In this document: positions 1 through 12,146 of the stretch, in pieces | Layout: each line of letters starts with the position of its first letter | Numbering within the stretch: the first letter of the stretch is position 1 | Source: Pochonia chlamydosporia 170 | Taxonomy: Eukaryota > Ascomycota > Sordariomycetes > Hypocreales > Clavicipitaceae | Reading direction: 5' to 3' | Assembly: GCF_001653235.2 (NCBI RefSeq) | Contig: NC_035791.1 | Coordinates: 2,232,001 to 2,296,000, forward strand | DNA length: 64,000 nucleotides | Notes under the pieces: model-generated | Told to the model about the DNA's origin: nothing | What the model saw: the letters and a program-made list of their open reading frames with translations, nothing else | Databases searched by the model: none | Position numbers and translations under genes: made by a program

Positions 1-995
1 TATTCGTCCACATCGGGCCACTCTGCATGCTGGAAACCAAATGCCGCTTCTGATATCCGATTCGTACAAGTAGGCTTCTTCCCACGAAGAATCTTCATCA
101 TGCTCGTGGTGCTTCCCTGCCACAAATCGCAGTGGCACTCCCAGGTGATGGTGTCCTCGAATAAAAAGATGGCGCGTCTCGAATACACCAGCTCCTGCAA
201 GGTCCATCCTCTGGTGTTCCACCTTGACGATAATAGTAGCTCATTGTGTTCTTGGTTGCTCTTGTTGGCAGTGCGCGTAGGTCGTCGCGGATCCAGGGGA
301 AGGAGACCAGTATGAACGTCCCCGAAGGCTGAAATAATGGTCAAATAAGCATTCGAAAAGACATAGGCCATGTGCTCGATATGGTCGGCCTTGTCTTTTT
401 CGTCATCCTGGACTATGCACATGCGATCCACCCACAGATGACGCACCCCGAGCTTCTTGGTCAGCCATATGGCATCGAGTATAGTTCGCGGAACGTCGTC
501 GTCCGGCAGACCAAGTTGATAGGCGTCAACATTGGTCGTCAAGAGCTGCGCAACGCCGTTGGGACCGCCTCGTCGCGGGTTGGTCACTCCCCAGACATAA
601 CTGAGTGCCGCGTACCTGTCCGTGGGCTTTGAGCGGACCAAGCAGCGGTCAACGCAGTCGATGAGGTAAACCGGGCGCCAGGTCGGAATGTCGTCGGGCG
701 TAGTTCCGCTGCAGTGATTGCCATGCTCGGCATTGCAGGTATCAAGCCATTCTCGAATGCGCGGGATGGGCGACTGTTTGGATGCCGATGATGATGCCGA
801 TGTCGATGCGCGACGCTGTACGGCAGCCGAAGTTTCCTTGCGGGCCTGGTTGAATGTGCCCAGCAGGCGGTCTGTGATGCTCAGTCGTTTACTCTGCGAC
901 GGGTCGCGATCTCGTTCGCGATCTCTATCCCTCTCACGATCTCGGTCTCTATCTCGTGCCCGGTCTCGCTGCGGGGAGTGCGCCGGCTCAGGCAT
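1..995 (-). CDS. HET-domain (heterokaryon incompatibility) protein, 5' part only
   Basis: The frame is open from an ATG at 995 to the left edge of the window (331 codons, no intron seen), so the 3' end is missing. Three blocks diagnostic of the HET domain are visible: YAALSYVWG at residues 128-136, LWVDRMCIVQD at 188-198 and RGWTLQE at 262-268. Residues 11-31 are an unusual run of alternating Asp/Arg and Glu/Arg, followed by a Ser-rich stretch before the domain. HET domains occur in proteins that trigger cell death when genetically different hyphae fuse, but many genomes carry dozens of HET genes of unknown role, so a role in incompatibility is inferred from the family only. No partner gene is visible. 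The start is the first ATG of the frame; the coding call is strong because the motifs are collinear and uninterrupted. Confidence 0.9.
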   Translation of the reverse strand, partial: MPEPAHSPQRDRARDRDRDRERDRDRERDRDPSQSKRLSITDRLLGTFNQARKETSAAVQRRASTSASSSASKQSPIPRIREWLDTCNAEHGNHCSGTTPDDIPTWRPVYLIDCVDRCLVRSKPTDRYAALSYVWGVTNPRRGGPNGVAQLLTTNVDAYQLGLPDDDVPRTILDAIWLTKKLGVRHLWVDRMCIVQDDEKDKADHIEHMAYVFSNAYLTIISAFGDVHTGLLPLDPRRPTRTANKSNQEHNELLLSSRWNTRGWTLQELVYSRRAIFLFEDTITWECHCDLWQGSTTSMMKILRGKKPTCTNRISEAAFGFQHAEWPDVDE

Positions 996-2426
996 GACAG
1001 GTGAGCTTGGAAGTTGCGCGAGATTATAAACAAGTCATGAGAGACCGACAACGAATAGTGATATGTCGAGGCGTTGGTCGCATGGTTAGTTGGGATAGTG
1101 GTGGCGGGCTGGTCTGAGCAACGACGTCGTGCCAGACTATACGGAGTAGACTATGTCCAGCTAGCTAGCTCCATGTCTTGAGACGAAACTCGTCAACATT
1201 GATGAATGTGGGCACTGCCTCTGGAGCTGCGTCATGAGCTTCAGCTTGTTTCTGAGCAACAGGCTACCAGAGCTGGAGCCCAAAACAATGCCATTCGAGC
1301 AACCCAACTTTGGTCTAGTGGATACAGGGCCAACACAACCCAGCGGCATGGATGGAGTCTGGTCTGGTCACTCGCACGAGTCCAGATTCAGGCTGATGAG
1401 ACAGTCGAATGTGGCAAATGGATGATGGCTCTGCTTAGATCCCGTCAACACGAACCAGGGTCTTGTGCGACGGGCTTCTGATTGGCTCGTTGCGTTTGAG
1501 GACGGAGGATGAAGTCGATGAGGAACCACCGCAGCTAGTGATGGCGTTGCTCTGTTTTGCCGACCAGTTTGAGTGATGGTTGAAACAATGTCTGTTTAGA
1601 TTCGTGTATCTGGTCGTGAACGATACCTTTGGCGCCGGCACCGTGACAGACTTGACGGGTTAATCGCATCCGTAGCACCTGCCGCCCCTGTATCCCACCA
1701 ACCTTGGCCCACGAGCTGCAAACTCGATGCAGGCAGGCATTTGTTTCCTTCACAAAGGTACCAGGCTGAACGATGTTCAACCCGCACGGTCAGTGTAAAT
1801 ATAAGATATTTCCACGACCTTGCTTCCCATTTTTCCTTTTTTACCCCCTGATATTGGAGATAATCTTGCAGAATAGTAGGCAGGTGGATAACACAACTCA
1901 CATTCTCAGTTCAATACATATATGTAGGGTAGCTCACATTCAACCCAACACCACAAACCCTCACATCGAAACCATCAGTCAAAAGGTACACATCACTTGC
2001 CTCTAGAATATAACCTGTCAGATGTATCACTCGCGTAACTTACCGAAATTTACCATCAAATACGCAAGTACAACCCAATCCTGTAGCTCTCTCCAACACC
2101 AGCACGCATGCCTTAGCCCAATCCAGCAAGTGGAGCCAAAACCACCAACTCCCAATGGTGCCTGGCACCACTGTCACAGCTGCAACCACCTGACATCACC
2201 TCAGTCTGCACTCGTGGACGAATCTACTCCTCCAGACCTCCTCCAGACCTCCGCCAACTCCCTACCCATCCACGTGCAGCTCCCGGCTCACCAACAGCTA
2301 TGCACATAACCCGAATGGCTTCATCCTAGCAACCAAATACCGGGAAGTCCAGAGCCCATCTGTCCGTATACACACGCATCCCGGTACCCCGGCATCAAAC
2401 CAACGACCGGACATAAAGTCGCACAA
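996..2426. other. Intergenic, divergent promoters
   Basis: This lies between the HET gene (minus strand) and the nucleoside transporter (plus strand), so it must hold both promoters. Short open frames are present but none has protein-like composition. One copy of the recurrent nonamer TACGGAGTA sits at 1140-1148. I see no RNA gene. Confidence 0.6.
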
Positions 2427-3829
2427 ATGGACCGATCAAGGCCATTTGGCCGCTCCCAAGCAGAGGAGTACGAGCCCTTAAATACAGACGACGCGGCCCT
2501 CGAATCCTCCGTCATACAGGATGATGACGGCCATGAAATCCCATTCTCATGGATAGAGTACAGCATATTCGCCGTCCTCGGCGTAGCCATGCTATGGGCC
2601 TGGTAAGAACACCCCGTCTCCCATATCCATCCTATCTAACAATCATCGCCAGGAACATGTTCCTCGCCGCAGCCCCCTACTTCTCCGCCCGCTTCGCCGC
2701 CACGCCCTCCATCAAAAATACCTTCCAGTCCGCCATCCTCACCGTCTCAACAATCACCAACCTCTCCGTGCTCATCGTCCTCAGCAACATCCAATACTCA
2801 GCCTCGTACCCCTTCCGCATCAACCTCGCCCTCATAATCAACAGCATCGTCTTCACGCTCCTCACATGCTCCACGACGCTCTTCCTCAACGCCACACCCA
2901 CAGCATACTTCACCTTCCTCCTCATAATGGTGGGCTTCTCCTCCTGGGCAACGGGGCTTATTCAAAACGGAGCATTCGCTTTCGCAGCTAGCTTCGGAAG
3001 ACCAGAGTACATGCAGGCCCTCATGGCAGGCCAAGGCATATCGGGAGTGCTCCCTGCCGTAGCGCAAGTCACTTCCGTGCTGTTATTTCCACCAAACGAG
3101 AAATCAAGGGACATCGAGGAACCGGCAGGCGAAACATCCGCATTCTTCTACTTTCTCGCCGCGGTGGTGATATCCGTCGTTGCTCTTATCACCTTGATCC
3201 CTCTCGTCAGACGGCATAATCGCCGTGTAGAAAACAGAATGGTAGAACACATGGCCGAGTCGATGAACAGCATCGAGGAGGCGGAGCGGGCGGCTAGAAA
3301 GGTTACATCACTGTGGACTTTGTTCCGCAAGTTGCGCTGGCTGGCAGTCGGCGTGGCCGTGACCTTTGCTGTGACCATGTTCTTCCCCGTATTTACCGCC
3401 AAGATCCACTCGGTTCAGGAAGATGCGGGGGCTATCTTTCGGCCGACGGCGTTCATTCCTCTTGGGTTCGTGTTTTGGAACTTGGGCGATCTGGGGGGAC
3501 GCATTGCGACCATGCTGCCTTTCACGTTGAAAGACAGGCCGTTTGTGCTATTTCTGTGCTCGGTTGCACGAGTTGCCTTGCTGCCGTTGTATCTTTTGTG
3601 TAACATTGATGGGCGGGGAGCCGTGGTGTCAAGTGACTTCTTCTATTTGTTTGTTGTGCAGATGATTTTTGGCCTCACCAATGGTTGGTTGGGCTCCAGC
3701 TTCATGATGGCTTCTGGAGAGTGGGTTGACGAGGGCGAACGGGAAGCGACAGGTGGATTTATGGGCTTGTGTCTGGTTGTAGGTCTCACGGCTGGTAGTC
3801 TGCTCAGTTTCACCATTTCGGACATATAG
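2427..3829 (+). CDS. FUN26: Equilibrative nucleoside transporter (ENT/SLC29 family)
   Basis: Exons 2427-2602 and 2653-3829 give 450 residues. The intron (GTAAGA...CCAG) joins TG|G to restore Trp-59. The signature around the join, AMLWAWNMFLAAAPYF, is the first membrane helix of ENT transporters, and the order that follows fits the family: several hydrophobic helices, a charged central loop (about residues 210-275, Glu/Arg-rich) and five more helices ending in a short C-terminus. The hydrophilic N-terminus of about 45 residues is acidic. ENT proteins move nucleosides and nucleobases down a gradient; yeast has one member, Fun26, in the vacuolar membrane, and this is the probable orthologue. Vacuolar location here is inference. 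The start is the first ATG of the open exon. It converges on IPK1 with about 416 bp between stops. Confidence 0.88.
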
Positions 3830-4245
3830 ACGGCGGTTTGCATACAAGTTGGTCACGGGCTACGGCGTTTGGTTGGTAATGAAATATATTGCAACAGCAT
3901 ATATGTATAAAATATTAATGAATCAAAACAACCGGAGCTGAAAATCCAGGTCATATCATGGTCCCGTGCTCCATTCCATGCAGCCATGCAGCCCATGTAG
4001 CCCATGTCACAATGCCAATGTCCCCATCGCCATCAAAAAGGCGCTGTGCTGTATCCCAACGCCATGCTATGTCTCGTAAGAGCTATACGATTTTGATGCT
4101 ACTCAACGCCTGATCCATGATAGATTGCCATCCATGATGAAGACCAGCTATTTCCGCGTACGCCCAAATAATGTAGATCTTGTGAGGAAACGGACAAGTA
4201 ATGTCCCTGAGATATTAAAAAAAAAATCAAAAAAATCTCCAATCT
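3830..4245. other. Convergent 3' intergenic region
   Basis: The region between the stops of the nucleoside transporter and IPK1 is AT-rich and should contain both 3' ends. An A-run near 4217-4226 lies just past the IPK1 stop. No gene is seen. Confidence 0.6.
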
Positions 4246-5856
4246 TTAAAGTCCCATCTTTTGTCGTCCAGATTTGGTGAAATCTGGTGCGTCCCTCTTG
4301 TGAGGTTCCAAAATTCTTTTTAGCACCGCAGTATTCGTCTGATATCTATGGAACTTGGTGCCTTCCGGGATATGTGGGGGATTTGGGTGCTGCTGACGGT
4401 TGTATTCTGCAGCATCCTTTGAATCTCGAATTTCGATTATGCCAAGATCCTTTTTCGATGTCGTCGGAACATGCTCCAGAAGACAGAGCGTCGGTGGTCG
4501 GTAGTAGACGCCATCGCAAAGGATCCATTCGGCTGTGTAAAATCCCATCTCTATAAGCTCTTCCTCCACACTTCTCCATCTCTCAAATTTGATTTGCGGG
4601 TCCTTCCAATCGAAGTCACCAAATCTAAGCCGCACAGACTGTGTGCATCTGTCTATCTGCGCGAAACATGTGCAGTCCCGAAGGGTCATTGCCAGGGGGA
4701 AGAATGGTTTCGACGGGTCAGCGTACAACGGCCCAATTTTATCGTGGATGTCTTGTTGTTCCTTCAAATCGCGAATAGCGGGATGAGTGGCGATGCTTCC
4801 TAGAGCCTCAAGGTAAAGCTCACTGTTACCCTGGCCAGCAAGATGCGGGGCCATCCTGAAAGGGGAGCAGACTTGCCAGGGGCGGCGGTCCGGACTGACG
4901 AGAGCCAAAGGACAAGGCTTCTGTTCTGGTCGCGCTTTGCTTCTCGAGAGGTCTTTGACGAGGTTTCGCAGCTCCATGGCGCATTGCCGGCACCTAATGG
5001 CATCCTTTGGTGCACTAGGAGACTGAGACAACCACTTGGGCTTGAATTCGACGAGTACACAAGTGTCTGGATCTTTGGATTTGGTCAGTGGGAGAAAATT
5101 CAACATGAAGCGAGTGTGGTGTGAAGGTTGAAATCTTACCTTGCGGTCTCATATCCTCCACCAGAAATCCCCAGTCAGTCTCGCCAACATAGCTGCCCTT
5201 GAATTTGTCCTTGCGGGTGTGATTTATATCTCGAAGAAGATTGTTGAGCTCTTGGACGATGCCCGTTTTGTGAAGAACAACTAGCTCCTGATTTACTACA
5301 TGATCGCCCAGAATAGGTTTGATGGCTGTTTGAAGGAATTTCTGTTGCAAAAGATAGTTGTACGTTGGGGTAGCCCCGAGCGATGGGACTTTGGCAACCC
5401 TCAAAAGAAATCCTGCCACTGTTTTAGCTGCCTGATCAGCCAAGTGAGGTGTTCGAGACGTTAAATCTTACCTTTGAAGTCACGTCCGGCACGGTCGCCG
5501 CGGGGGACCTTTATCTCAAACACGGCGTTGGCTGAGCCCTCTCCCACCAGCTTAATAGGTTTCGTACCAGGGGGGAGACGCTTGAGACAGTGATGATGCT
5601 GTCCCGAGCAGTTCATGGAACACAGTTCGCTGCCGAGGACCTTGAGAGTGACCATATTCTGAGGAGTTAACCACGCTTCATCGTCCTCGCTTTGGGAGTC
5701 ATGTTCATCTATAACTTCAGTGACAGAGCCCTGGTTGGAAATGGAAGCTTGGGTGAGATCAGATGAGTCGTCATCGAAGCAAGGCTCAGCGAAGTCGCCT
5801 TGATTGGAAGCAGATTCTTCGCTGCTGGGCTGGGGTGGCACAAGATGCAAGGCCAT
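4246..5856 (-). CDS. IPK1: Inositol-pentakisphosphate 2-kinase
   Basis: Exons on the minus strand are 5856-5472, 5418-5140 and 5066-4246, giving 494 residues. Ipk1 phosphorylates Ins(1,3,4,5,6)P5 at the 2 position to make InsP6, which supports nuclear mRNA export. Family motifs are in order: GEGSANAVFEI (105-115, nucleotide-binding loop), EFKPKW (about 228-233), MTLRDCT (348-354) and DFDWKD (372-377) followed by FERW. Both introns have GTAAGA donors; the second has a CAG acceptor, with an in-frame AAG acceptor 6 nt upstream that would add two residues. I chose the ATG at 5856 because it has a good context (ATCATGG) and precedes the conserved part. The frame is open upstream to an ATG at 6090, which would add 78 low-complexity residues. 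The gene is convergent with the ENT gene. Confidence 0.88.
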
Positions 5857-6660
5857 GATTGGAGGCCCCGACCCTGCAGGTTGCTGCAAGGCACTGCAAC
5901 AATTGCGAGGGGTGCAACTGCAGGGCAGGGCTGGTTCGACGGAGGGCGCTGGGTGGAGGAACAAAGAGGCAAGTTGACGGGGGGGGCGTTGAGAGCTGCT
6001 CAAGGGCCATACAAACAGGGCATGGGGCAGACCGTTTTGCGAGGCCTCATGACTGGAGTTGACGGCTGAGATGCGATCTCGACATTGCACTTTTGGTGGA
6101 GTAGTGTCGAGTAGGAGTGGATGAAAGGTTAACCTTTGTTACTGCGTCTGGTGGACAAGAGTTATGAGGGTCGACAAGCCACGAGAAAGTGGCTACGCCA
6201 ATCATGGCGAGGGGTCTAGTTTTGGCCTGGTTGGTTCCATCTTTCCATCTCGTCAAGTCGAGTCGAGTTGGGGCGAGGCATGTCTGGTCTGGTGGTCTTT
6301 TCCTGGCAGGCGCACCACGGGCGCTCCTTCCTCGCCGGCTGAAATATCTGGTAACAGACCTAGAAGAACCTTGACCAGACATTGAATTTGCCCTGGCTTG
6401 CCTCGCCCTACCTTCTCTTGACCTGAACTTGAACATCAAATCCAACAATACCAATCGAGTTGCTGCACCACACATATATGTACACGGATTCGCATGCCAA
6501 TTGCCAAAAGCAACCAGACTTGTAAGCGGTCTGGCAGTTGTGCTCTTGTGGGGAGACAAAGGCGGTGGTTGTTCCACAAGCACCTGGTTGCACGGTGTCT
6601 ATCTAGGTCATCTCCCGAGCCAATCTAACTTTGATATAAGAACACTGCAAGCTCATTAAA

Positions 6661-6678
6661 GAACCATGTACATGGTTC
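6661..6678. repeat. 18-bp perfect palindrome
   Basis: GAACCATGTACATGGTTC equals its own reverse complement. It is followed at 6681-6700 by an imperfect inverted repeat with CTCGA/TCGAG arms. It sits in the gene-free stretch between IPK1 and MDM34. It could be a dimeric regulator site or chance. Confidence 0.6.
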
Positions 6679-8281
6679 GCTCGAGTACTTCGTATCGAGG
6701 ACCTGGTTTTTGCTTCCGTGCGACAAGAATGGCAAGGGAGCCTACAATCGGACGGACAAATTCGGGCACATACATGGCAATACAAGACAAAAACCCATCA
6801 ACCAGCAGAAAGGGTCTTCTGGCCGACGTTGTACAGCTTCCCTTCGAACAGTCCTGAGTTACACCATATCACATATATTAATCGATCTCGATGCCGCAAC
6901 GTCGATGCAACCTGCCGTGGCCATACGACAAGGGGTGACTACGCAATATGAAAGGTTACCAACGGAGAATTCACTGCATATTTAAATATTCAGCTCATTT
7001 ATATAAACATGAGGCCTTTATTTTATCCCTCGGGTTTCCCAATCTGCATGCAACCCGGCGGAGCCTGCTCCGGGAGATTGCTTCTTTGGGCGGCATCCTT
7101 TTGTTGTCCAAAGATGCAGCATCATTGGCAGACCCTCTGAGGTAAATGTTCCCGGGCTAGAAGTCACTTGACGTTTTATTTTTGGGATTTAATCTCCCGT
7201 CTGTCATCGCCAGGAGGGGAACTGGTTGGTAGGTCAGACCAAATGGTTGCCCGAGCAGAGGGAGACGGCACGCTTACATTCCGTTGGCAATAGACGGACT
7301 CCGCTGGCCTGGTCTAGGCCGCGATGATGTTGGTCTTGTTACTGCTCGGTGATGTCACACAATGGCAGCCACTGGGTTCAGGGCGGCTTGTCACCGGCAC
7401 ACGTGCGATTGGTGCATTCATAGCAGCATTGATGTCAAGGTCGAAAGCTGGTTGTCCAGTGGTTGCAATGTTCACGACCAAGACCCCCAAAGCGGGTCAT
7501 TGAAGCATGGAAGCTGGCTTGAGGAGGGAGTGAAGGGTTTGAATGGTTCTACGCCACAGGTCGGTGTCCTGCGAGAAACAACAAGACAGCATGCGGCGAA
7601 TTACTCCGTGCATATCTTTGCAATGATTGGAGTTGTTTTGAAGCTGTCGTGCGAAAACAACACGGACGCATGCTTGGTAACCAAAGAGTCGACGTCTTGT
7701 CCAACATGTCTAATATGTTGTCCCCCGGCTGCGTCAATGTTCTCACACACAGAGAGCACGGTCAACTCTCAAAGGCATTGGACGTACTCGGCTATTCCGT
7801 GCGGGGAGGCTCGGCGACAATGCAGGCGTGTCTTGCGTGATGAGCGGATCAGCTTCTGAGGTCATGCAGAAATGGAGAAAACGGAGGGGGAGAGTGGTTC
7901 CACGATAGCATGCGTCACGCGAGCATACACCAGACGCACTCGACGCGACACCACCATCAGATGATGAGGGTGGCCGAGGCAGCGCCAGAACGAGGGGTTG
8001 TCTGTTTATGGTTGGGTAAATGATGTAGTGGTTGCTGTTACAGCTTTGCATGTACCGTAAGTTACCAAGCCATCAAAACAAACATTGAAAACATACATAT
8101 ACAAACGTGCTCTTAGCGTGCAGCGTGACTGTGGTGATGGCACTTGGGGGGATACGAACTGGGTTTGGTGCCGTTGCAACACACAGAATTGCTCGAGGGA
8201 GCGAGCAAGTAAACACGGGCTGAAACTGTGCCTGTGTTCCGTGCCAAGAGAGAAAGAGGGCTGGGCGCTGAGTTCCAATAC

Positions 8282-8296
8282 CTACCTAGTAGGTAG
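8282..8296. repeat. Small inverted repeat of the CTACCTA type
   Basis: CTACCT, a three-base spacer, then AGGTAG. It belongs to the same sequence family as the palindromes found at 55.2 kb and 56.7-58.2 kb. Confidence 0.5.
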
Positions 8297-9329
8297 TGAT
8301 GGATAGCAAGCAGTCTTCGACATGGCGTTTGCAAAGATGTTGGTTGACTTGACTGACTTACCCCGGCACAAGGCCGATCCCCTTCCCCAGACTTTTTTGT
8401 TCTTGGTCCATCCATAATGATGATATTAGATGACAGTTGGAATCTGTGAGGGAGGCTCTCGTGGAGCCGAGGGAAGGGTCTGGTTCTCGTCTGATATCGT
8501 ATGGTGCCTCTTGCTGCTGGGAGTTGCTCCATTGGCAACTCGAGCTGTGGAACACACTTGACCAAAAAAAAAGGGTCAAATCTGGTCGCATGCCGCTGGC
8601 CATCATTGAAGACCAATCTACAGAGCACCAAGAGCACTCAATGGACAGGACATAATCCACAGCGACTACTCAGGGTAATTAGTGGGTAATTTGAGGTCAC
8701 TTAGTGGGGTTACCCCAGCAAGCGGAGCGGTTGTGACCGGGAAGAACTGGAGAAGGGGCCTAAGAAGCCCAGAAGGGAACCACAAGGGAGCAGCCTTGAC
8801 CTCAGGCAACACGGACATGAGCCAAGGCAAGAAATTTTTTTGAAGTTTTTTTCCCGCCCTGGTCACATTATGAGTGCGCACTTTCTCACCAGACACTCGG
8901 CCGTCGGCTCTCCCTTCAGCGACCACAGGCATGTGCTCCCACTGAACAGCCACTAAACAGCCACTGAATAGCCCCGTTGCCCCCCCCATAGCCGCCCCAT
9001 ACAACACCTGAACAACACTTGACCACACCACACATTCCCTTTCATTCATAGCGTCACAACCACCAAATCTCTCCTCGGCTCCTGGCTAGCCAAAGCTTCA
9101 TTTGCTTTACTCTCCCATCCGACCACCGTCGACCCTTTTCGCCAAACCATCTGGCCTCCTCCTCTCCCATCAGGGTTTGGCAGAGCCAAATATCCTTCTC
9201 TCCGCACCTATCTCGTCGAGCTCGATATCTCTACACCATCGCGACCGTTGTGCGCCGCTCAACCCGGGCTACAAGCAGCCCGTCCTTTCTACTGCCGCAT
9301 GACCGCGAGACTGCGATAGCCATTTCAAC

Positions 9330-11543
9330 ATGGCCTTCAATTTCAACTGGTCGCCGCTTACTGCGGACGCCGAATTCTACAGTCGAGCCCGTGATTTACT
9401 CACCAAAGCCCTGAACAAGTCGCCCAAGCCGCCTATTATCGTCGATGATATTCTCGTGAGCGAATTCAACCTGGGCACTGTGCCTCCCGACCTGGAGATC
9501 CTCGAGATTGGAGATCTTGCCGAAGACAGATTTCGAGGCATATTCAAAATGTGCTATTCGGGAGATGCCTTCTTGACATTGAAAACGCGAGTTCAAGTAT
9601 GTTGAAGCTCCTTTTTTTTTTCTCTTTCAGTCTTCCAAGCTTTGCTGCTTGGTGACTCGATGTTGTTGCGATTTTTGCGACAGCTCCGACAATGCCCGAC
9701 AACCTCCCGTTCGTCCACGCAACGCGATATCACGATGAAAGCGACCCAAAAACCCAAAATGTCTATTACTTGCGATTATTGCAATACCATAATTTTTGTG
9801 GTTACCGGTGTGAAACATTTTTGCACTTGGATTGTTTCGTTTGGCGTGAGCTCCTGATCTGCCAAAATTTTCCTATGGCACCAGACAAAGCTGTCTCAGC
9901 AATGCCCAGAGCTTCCTCACCATCAACACATCATGCTGTCCGTCGGTTTTCCTCACCATATGCACCGCATGAGCATCGTCGCCTGCCTTCAAGACGCGTT
10001 CGCGGTCGATCCCCCTTTTGAAATTAAACACTTGAAAACATTTATGCACTACACGCTTCGTTCAAGGGTGTCGCGTAATGCGACGAAATGACCAGCTTCC
10101 CCATGCAGGGGTGCAACCCTGTCATCAACTTTGCTAACAAGCTTCCAATTATAGGCCAATCCATTAAACACCTATCTCTACTCCAAACCGTCTTTTACCT
10201 CGCCTCAACCTCTCGCAGCTGCTTCCGGCCTGACTATTCCCCTCTCGATTACTTTGTCGGATATCAAACTCTCCGCTTTTATTATCCTGGTCTTTTCAAA
10301 GCAAAAGGGCCTGACGTTGGTGTTCCGCAATGACCCGCTCGAGTCCCTCAAGGTCTCATCGACCTTTGATTCGATACAGTTCGTTCGCGACTACTTGCAG
10401 CGCACCATTGAACAGCAACTCCGCAACCTGATGATGGATGAGCTTCCCGCCATTATTCATCGGCTGTCCCTTGAGCTGTGGTGTCCCGACCAGGCGAACA
10501 AGGGTACCGTGACACCAAAGGAAGAGGTTGATGAGAAGGGCGTCGATCCATTTGCCAGCCCACCACTGGATCCTGTCGATGCTAACGGCAATCTGCTGGA
10601 TTACAGCACCGTTTCAGAACTCACTCTGAATGGTGGAGGTGAGATGCAATATTTGTTCTCGCAAAAGAACTTGCTTCGTTTGGCTGCATTGACAGATTCG
10701 CATCGAACCTTGTCTCTCTTCACTCCCGGTATCAAGGATGTTGTTTTCCGTGCCAGATCTGGGTTTGGGGACCGATCCGAAGCGGCCAGCCCTCCATTCG
10801 CCACCCCTAGCTTGACGAAGACGCTGTCTTTCCCAGCTGGAGGCAGCACAACTTATACATTCTCCGATTCTGGAAGCACAGCGCACGGATGTTTGCCATC
10901 CAGACCTTCTCTTGTTAGCCTGAACTCTGCTCCCAACGGAATGGCTCACGGCGCCGGACACCGATCAAGACCTGGCCGCAAGAAGAAGACTAGAGTCGTC
11001 AACCTTCGACGAGCCAAGTCAGAAGCTGGCTCCTCAGATGTCACGTCCGAAGATATTTCAGAGACTGCCTCGGTCGACATCCCCTCATCAGAGCCCGTCA
11101 TGTCAACGTCTATTCCCGAAGAGGCTGTTCCAGAAGGAGCAAGTGTCGAGGAAGCATCCGCCGGCAAGGTCCGCTTCAGACCAGCCCACAAAGACCATGC
11201 GTTGCCCATTCGCCAGGCTCTCATGTCAGACATTTACAAGAAGAAACTTGAACAAATGGCCGCTGCTCGCGAAGACGCCAAAAAATCCGAGGCTCTCGCC
11301 AACACTTTCGACATGGTTGCTGAAAAGGCTCCCTTTGACAAGGATGGCAACCCTATTCGCGACCACCAAACTCAGGCAAGCAACTCTTCTGACACGTCAT
11401 CCGTCATTCTCGAACAAGCATGGATCATGAAGATGGCCGGCGAAATCGCCCGACGTGTCTACGACGAGAAGAACCGCCAACACGGCATGTGGGAAGACGG
11501 CGAGAACGCCCCTCCTCCTGCCTACGAAGCGGCTACTCATTAA
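9330..11543 (+). CDS. MDM34: ERMES complex subunit Mdm34
   Basis: Exons 9330-9596 and 10155-11543 give 551 residues. Mdm34 is the outer mitochondrial membrane subunit of the ER-mitochondria encounter structure, which transfers phospholipids through SMP domains. The N-terminus ([10 protein letters not shown]) and the first 200 residues match the Mdm34 SMP domain, including FKQ-type core text such as [23 protein letters not shown] soon after the splice (residues about 120-142 region). The linker carries the basic [12 protein letters not shown] segment, and the C-terminus ends in a proline-tyrosine motif (PPPAYEA), in yeast a Rsp5 ubiquitin-ligase docking type. The join after Gln-89 gives the family sequence [17 protein letters not shown] without gap. 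The intron is 558 nt, far longer than any other in the window. Start: first ATG of the conserved N-terminus. Confidence 0.95.
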
Positions 11544-12146
11544 ACTCAAACACCATTGTATTCCATGCACGAAGGAAGCCCTGTACATGACTGATTCACT
11601 CATTCAGACTAGCGTCTTTACTCTCATTCCTTTGATCATTCAGCATTCTATAATGTACAGGCGTTTGGGGAAGCATTTATTTTGTGTGTGTGTGGTTTTC
11701 TTTCTTTCAGAAACACCGTATTGTTAATGTGTACATATACCATGGCGTTTCTGAGCGATTACGACAATTTTTTGGTTTCGAAGAACAGCTACTTTTTGGA
11801 TTCTGATACCCTTGGAGGACTGGGTCGAAAGATAGCTTGCGAGATGTATTTGTTACCTGTTTTTAACACTTTTCGATCACTTGGATCGGAAATTGTCGCG
11901 CGGTCCCAGGTGGATAGGCGGTTTGATGTATTTGTTTTTATTGTAACTTGGGACTGGGTCGGGTAACAAAAATGGGTTGGGTGGGAACGGAAGGAAGGGT
12001 ATAGGAGTTGGTGTAGGAATTACAACGGAGGACACCCTGGTGGTGATTGTGTCTAAGAAATACTCCAATCTTGATACTACTACTTGATACTATTATATGG
12101 GCAATCTGGTCATCATTGTGAAATGTCCTGATCATTATCCTGTGCC
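11544..12146. other. Convergent 3' intergenic region
   Basis: About 600 bp lies between the stops of MDM34 and the NACHT gene. It is T-rich on the plus strand after MDM34. No coding or RNA gene is supported. Confidence 0.55.

Larger units (their letters stand above)
5857..9329. other. Long intergenic region without a supported gene
   Basis: About 3.5 kb separates IPK1 (minus strand) from MDM34 (plus strand). Open frames of up to about 178 codons occur on both strands, but they overlap each other, lack recognisable motifs and have biased composition, so none is called. The 300 bp before MDM34 are pyrimidine-rich and look like its promoter and 5' leader. Small inverted repeats lie at 6661-6678 and 8282-8296. 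Confidence 0.55.

Noticed and set aside
6047..6583. Minus-strand frame of 178 codons upstream of IPK1
   Set aside because: Arg/Pro/Ser-biased, no motif, overlaps plus-strand frames of similar quality and has no conserved continuation through splice sites.
9692..10021. 109-codon frame inside the MDM34 intron
   Set aside because: Exons on both sides join perfectly without it and it has no homology I recognise.
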